Positions 60,221 through 64,000 of a stretch of 64,000 nt of DNA are shown here, one piece after another; within the stretch, counting starts at the first letter, position 1, and the number at the start of each line of letters is the position of its first letter. This stretch comes from Durusdinium trenchii. Its lineage: Eukaryota; Sar; Dinophyceae; Suessiales; Symbiodiniaceae. The position numbers and the translations under genes are program-made. The stretch is from assembly GCA_963970005.1 (NCBI GenBank), contig CAXAMN010022862.1, positions 1 to 64,000 of the forward strand. The letters are read 5' to 3'. The notes under the pieces were generated by a model. That model was not told where the DNA came from, did not search any database, and saw only the letters and a list, made by a program, of their open reading frames with translations.

Positions 60221-63200
60221 CTTAGTCACTGCAGTCTGTTCTTCGCTTCGCAGACACCTATCCCGAGTGCATTGTATTTCTAAGTACCAAGATTTTACTT
60301 ACTCGCCGGATGGTAACAAGCAAAAAACTACCAAAAGCATCTATTTTGTTATCTTTCACTCCTCTTTCACTACGGGAAGCATTGAGGTCATATCGCCCTG
60401 CATCGAATACTCAGAAACATGGTTACGCAACAGTACTGTGCTCACCCCCAAAATTCATGAAGAAATCAAATCGATCCCTGAGGTCTTTCGCTTTCGTTTG
60501 TATACGAATACTGTCCCTGTTCAGACAACGCTTGGGGTCACTGATAGAAGTTGTATCTCTTTCTGCATTTCACCAACGAAGGCGGACTACAGTTCTAGTA
60601 GTCTTGAGCAAATTTACCAACTCCTCAGAAACGAGACCGACGATTGTGATAAACAAGAACTGCAAAGAATCATACCTCTCATTTGGGTAGGTAGCCAGCA
60701 TGCAGTCCCTAGTTTCTTTCTGCGCCAATTTGTCACTTTCGTCGACTGTCGAAGATACTCGAAACAACCTCATAGCGTTGCCCTGTGTAAAATTCAAGAA
60801 ATCCTTCTATCCATGGACATTTATTATCATTTCCAAAAAAGATCCATCTTAATCATTTATGCGGCAGGAGCTACTCTGGAAGCTTTTAGACAGGCTATCT
60901 TTCATGCTGACATCATACTCCCTTTTGGAAGGGAAGAAGGTTGCTTTCAGTGTAAGTTTGAACCAGGTCCTATTCAAGACTCATGGCATGTTGAACTTCA
61001 AACGGCTGGCAGTACCAATTACGAGGCATATCAAATAGAAGATGACGGCACCTTTACGACAAAGGATGGAGGCGTACAAGCAGGCCTCTCCACGTATTTG
61101 TCACACACCTTTGATGCAGTTAGTATTCGTGTTGCGGTTGTCCATGTGCAGGGAAAGAGTCAACAGAAGGTTGTTACTTTTCTTGCTAGTTCTAACATCT
61201 TACCGCATATTCCCGGCGTCATCAAGGACCACCAAGGAAATGATCGGTTACTTTATTACAAGCAGCCCAAGGTTATTGCTGATGCCCCCTTTTCGAACAT
61301 ACATGTGAAAGAAAATCGGATCGATCATCATGTCATTTCGCAAATCAAAGGGTCAAACCAAGGTGCCAAGCTCAGTGCCTTCCTTCCAATTCGGCGCAGT
61401 GACCTTTCGCGGAAAAGGTTCAATAGAGTCAAACAGAGCAACCTATACATCAATCAGCATGATGTTCTGTGTACTATTCTTGATGAAGCTGTGCCCATTT
61501 GTTTAGTCAATCATGACTTAACGATTCAGGATGCAATTACTTTACTTGATCTCTTGCTTCATCGGAAACCAATTCTGGATCATCATTCAACCTTCCTTGC
61601 TTGTCCTCTCAACAAGCCTACTGTTGAAGAGCAAAAAAGTAGTTCTGAATGCGACACTATCGTTCTACCACCACAGGCTGGAATAGTCCATTGCCACCTC
61701 CGGAGTAATCAAGTGCTTACAGTATTTCAGCCTAGATTTGAGGATGGTGTTGTTTATCGATGTACGCGCAATGGCTTGCAACTGTCAGTATGCGAGCGCA
61801 CAGATCTGATCCTCTTCCTCACAGGACAGATCAACATCTTTGACCTGTTCCAACCGGCACCAAAAGGTCGTGTTGTTGCTACATGGCATGCAGACCTTGA
61901 TGGCTTGACTGCCAAGCATGCAGATCACTCCAGTTTCTCTCATGAAATAGAGAAACGAAATCCTGCTAGGTCGAGAAAACTCACCTCGCCTGCTCAACCT
62001 AGCCATTTCGGTGCCTCAGAGATTTATACGCCTTCTCAACCTTCGGCTCCTGCCACTCAAGATACACCACATAGTCAGATTGATAGCCCCGAAGAGTCCA
62101 AAGCTCAAAAAGATGTCGGCAAACACCTATCTCCACAAAACCCGCAAGGTGCTGAAACCTCCTCGACCGTTACGATCAACAAGCGCCTCCAAGACACGCT
62201 CGATGCATTGGTCCGAAAAGTACCCATCCCTAAACTTCCCAGCACTGGCGATGCTAGCAACGAGCGTACAAAACCAAAAGACCTCGATGACGATCTTCGA
62301 AAGCAACAAAACGCATTTCGTGGCAAGAGTAATCTCCAAGCCGCGCTCCTGCGAAATAATGAAAACGGCGATCAACAGATTATCAGCCCTGCTGTTAACC
62401 CTGCTCTCCCAAAGCAGCAAGAACTTCATTTTGCTGCTGCTACCGTTCCCGTGCCACAGACTAACCAAGACTCTAACGGAGACTGTCACATGCAGGGAGA
62501 TTACAAAGTTCTGAAATATTTTGAGCAAGAAGTACCTTCGATTGAACAACCCCCATCTATAGAGGCCCAAGATCCTGCTGAGTTATCTGTTGTTACTCCG
62601 TCTCCACTTACAGTGATCGACGCTAGCTCAACACTGGAAGAATCGCAAGAGTTAAAACTCATAGTCGAGCTAGATAAACAGCTCGTTAATCATTCACCTG
62701 CAGTTCATCAGTCTTCAGCCTTACCTACAGCCAATACACCTGGTAGTCAAGAAATTGATGCTCGGCTTGACTCCAACCTCATCCAGGAAATCCACATGCC
62801 AGAGGTTGAATCTGCTGCGGCCCTTGCAGATCAGGTTACTGTGCAGAGCATTCGAGAAGCAGAAGACAATGCTGTCGATATCATTGAAGAAAACTCCTTA
62901 GTTGGTGGTACTGCTCCTACTCCGAGTGGTAATGCTACAAGAAGTAATATCAAGGCTCCTGGGGGGTCATCTGGCCAAGTAGGCCCGATCACTTCCCTCT
63001 CATTTGCAGAACGAAGGCAGCTTGCGCACATGCATGCCCTTAAGCAAATTGTCTCCTTGGATGTCTCACTTACCAACATGGCCTTTGATGAACAAGATTA
63101 CAGGCAAGCCGCTACCATTTATGACAACCTCAATTCTACAGCCTGCTTCTACACAACTGCATTGAGGCTACTCTCTAAATCGGATTGGAGTATGCAAGTT

Positions 63201-64000
63201 GAGTTTGAAGACCACATTGTCCATCAAGCCATGAAAGCTGTCGCTCATGGATGGACTACTGCCATTAACTTGCGCAATCACAATTTTGGGCCTTTTCACT
63301 TAGCACTTGCGATGTGTACTCTCCCAGAACAAGTACATGGGGAAGTACAACGTACCTTCGACTCCGTTGCTATCAACCTCCCTGAGCCGTTCTTGCAGAA
63401 AACCTGCTCATCAGTCACCTTTCACTGTCGTGTTTGCGGAGCTAGTTCATCTCAATTTGCGTCGACCTTTTTTGTTCTGCAACCACTTCCACAGGGAGCA
63501 CTTGGACACGACTATTTCAACTCTGCATTGCCATGGTCAGACAAATTGTTGCCTAGCGCTACCGAAAGTAGGCAGCAACGCTGCAACGATTGTGCTTCCT
63601 CCAGCGACTTTACAGTTAAAATTTGTGCCACTAGCCGTTTGGTATGGCTGCAATATCCAAGGGCTTCCCACCCACAAGCAAATACTTACGCGAGTTTCCT
63701 GGGAAAAGATCCCTTATTCTCTGGTGGGTGCTCCTGGCAATGTGTTGCGTTGATAATACATCAGGGTAATGATCCCTTGAATGGCGAACAACAACCTGCT
63801 GAGCACTTTTACATTTTAGAAAACGAAGGACCGAAATGCAAATTCCTGTGTTACAACAATGCAGTTGGGCTACACTATATCGATGACGCTAAAATCAAAG
63901 ATGGGGACCGTATTTGTGGCTTCTTCTTTCGTGCTCCAGATATTGCCACCAAATGGTCTGGACAATGTTACCCATGCTGTGAAGAAAACCAAAAATCCTC
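60153..64000 (+). CDS. Very large protein (>1,280 codons, runs off right edge) with C19-like C-terminal region
   Basis: Open without a stop from before 60153 to the window end, by far the longest intact frame on this strand. The first ~600 residues look globular with no family I recognise (AAGATLEAFRQAIFHADIIL; SWHVELQTAGSTNYEAYQIE). Residues ~620-940 are low-complexity Ser/Pro/Gln/Glu-rich. From ~residue 945 sequence is globular again. STACFYTTALRLL (Cys codon 63144-63146) resembles a USP Cys box, FHCRVCG and CNDC could hold zinc, and VALIIHQGND followed by AEHFYILEN (His codon 63804-63806) and FLCYNNAVGLHYID resembles the His box. This suggests a divergent C19 domain, weaker than the one in the LINE. 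Preceded by a relic spliced leader. May be the first half of another LINE; the RT, if any, would lie beyond 64 kb. Confidence 0.6.
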   Translation, partial: MKLISFLMCVSSMNVFVNATCVDLVTAVCSSLRRHLSRVHCISKYQDFTYSPDGNKQKTTKSIYFVIFHSSFTTGSIEVISPCIEYSETWLRNSTVLTPKIHEEIKSIPEVFRFRLYTNTVPVQTTLGVTDRSCISFCISPTKADYSSSSLEQIYQLLRNETDDCDKQELQRIIPLIWVGSQHAVPSFFLRQFVTFVDCRRYSKQPHSVALCKIQEILLSMDIYYHFQKRSILIIYAAGATLEAFRQAIFHADIILPFGREEGCFQCKFEPGPIQDSWHVELQTAGSTNYEAYQIEDDGTFTTKDGGVQAGLSTYLSHTFDAVSIRVAVVHVQGKSQQKVVTFLASSNILPHIPGVIKDHQGNDRLLYYKQPKVIADAPFSNIHVKENRIDHHVISQIKGSNQGAKLSAFLPIRRSDLSRKRFNRVKQSNLYINQHDVLCTILDEAVPICLVNHDLTIQDAITLLDLLLHRKPILDHHSTFLACPLNKPTVEEQKSSSECDTIVLPPQAGIVHCHLRSNQVLTVFQPRFEDGVVYRCTRNGLQLSVCERTDLILFLTGQINIFDLFQPAPKGRVVATWHADLDGLTAKHADHSSFSHEIEKRNPARSRKLTSPAQPSHFGASEIYTPSQPSAPATQDTPHSQIDSPEESKAQKDVGKHLSPQNPQGAETSSTVTINKRLQDTLDALVRKVPIPKLPSTGDASNERTKPKDLDDDLRKQQNAFRGKSNLQAALLRNNENGDQQIISPAVNPALPKQQELHFAAATVPVPQTNQDSNGDCHMQGDYKVLKYFEQEVPSIEQPPSIEAQDPAELSVVTPSPLTVIDASSTLEESQELKLIVELDKQLVNHSPAVHQSSALPTANTPGSQEIDARLDSNLIQEIHMPEVESAAALADQVTVQSIREAEDNAVDIIEENSLVGGTAPTPSGNATRSNIKAPGGSSGQVGPITSLSFAERRQLAHMHALKQIVSLDVSLTNMAFDEQDYRQAATIYDNLNSTACFYTTALRLLSKSDWSMQVEFEDHIVHQAMKAVAHGWTTAINLRNHNFGPFHLALAMCTLPEQVHGEVQRTFDSVAINLPEPFLQKTCSSVTFHCRVCGASSSQFASTFFVLQPLPQGALGHDYFNSALPWSDKLLPSATESRQQRCNDCASSSDFTVKICATSRLVWLQYPRASHPQANTYASFLGKDPLFSGGCSWQCVALIIHQGNDPLNGEQQPAEHFYILENEGPKCKFLCYNNAVGLHYIDDAKIKDGDRICGFFFRAPDIATKWSGQCYPCCEENQKS

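Noticed and set aside
1..64000. tRNA, rRNA, SL RNA genes, CRISPR arrays, bacterial promoters or operons
   Set aside because: Scanned by eye and none found; leader matches lack the SL RNA intron and Sm site, so they are relics and not SL RNA genes.

Overview
Organism. The window looks like nuclear DNA of a dinoflagellate. The evidence is: two 21-nt sequences that match the dinoflagellate spliced leader except for one missing T (56743-56763 and 59588-59608, the first with one further substitution); several dinoflagellate-type repeat families (a BspA-type leucine-rich-repeat gene, divergent Ty1/copia elements, a DIRS-like tyrosine-recombinase element); short minus-strand exons with plausible GT/AG borders; and no bacterial-style operons, ribosome binding sites or stable RNA genes. 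I cannot name the species.

Layout. 1-13.7 kb, minus strand: a Ty1/copia-type retroelement (Gag, protease, integrase, RT, RNase H in broken frames). It is followed in the same orientation by a Tpt1/KptA-like RNA 2'-phosphotransferase, an unknown acidic protein and an EEP-type nuclease/phosphatase-like domain that leaves the window on the left. 13.9-25.6 kb: mostly non-coding, with candidate minus-strand exons of two host genes, a 21-bp minisatellite, a 401-bp direct repeat and a small foldback element. 25.6-39.6 kb: a 14-kb nest of elements bounded by ~120-bp inverted repeats. It starts with an AT-rich Polinton-like-virus/Maverick-type core (GIY-YIG nuclease, retroviral-type integrase, C5 DNA methyltransferase, coiled-coil protein, zinc-ribbon protein). 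A complete 6,943-bp LTR retrotransposon with 107-bp LTRs, a 5-bp target duplication and a tRNA primer site interrupts this core, and a DIRS-like fragment lies beside it. 39.7-44.8 kb: no supported genes apart from one possible coiled-coil exon. 44.8-50.1 kb, plus strand: a 5'-truncated LINE whose product carries a zinc-finger array and a C-terminal USP-type (C19) deubiquitinase-like domain, with (GAT)n on both sides. 50.1-54.1 kb: nothing supported. 54.1-59.6 kb: a coiled-coil exon, then a ~3.1-kb unit flanked by inverted repeats with two divergent decayed genes (LRR and a second dinoflagellate-type protein) and a relic spliced leader between them. 59.6-64 kb: another relic spliced leader, then a plus-strand reading frame of more than 1,280 codons that runs off the window and ends in what looks like a second, divergent C19-like domain.

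Themes. Almost all recognisable protein is mobile-element protein, and several elements carry unusual passenger domains: RNA-repair-like Tpt1 plus EEP, SAP, a deubiquitinase-like domain, DNA methyltransferases. Nearly every gene shows one or more single-base frame breaks, even inside the LTR element whose LTRs differ at only 2 of 107 positions. Uncorrected long-read indels are therefore a serious alternative to genuine decay.
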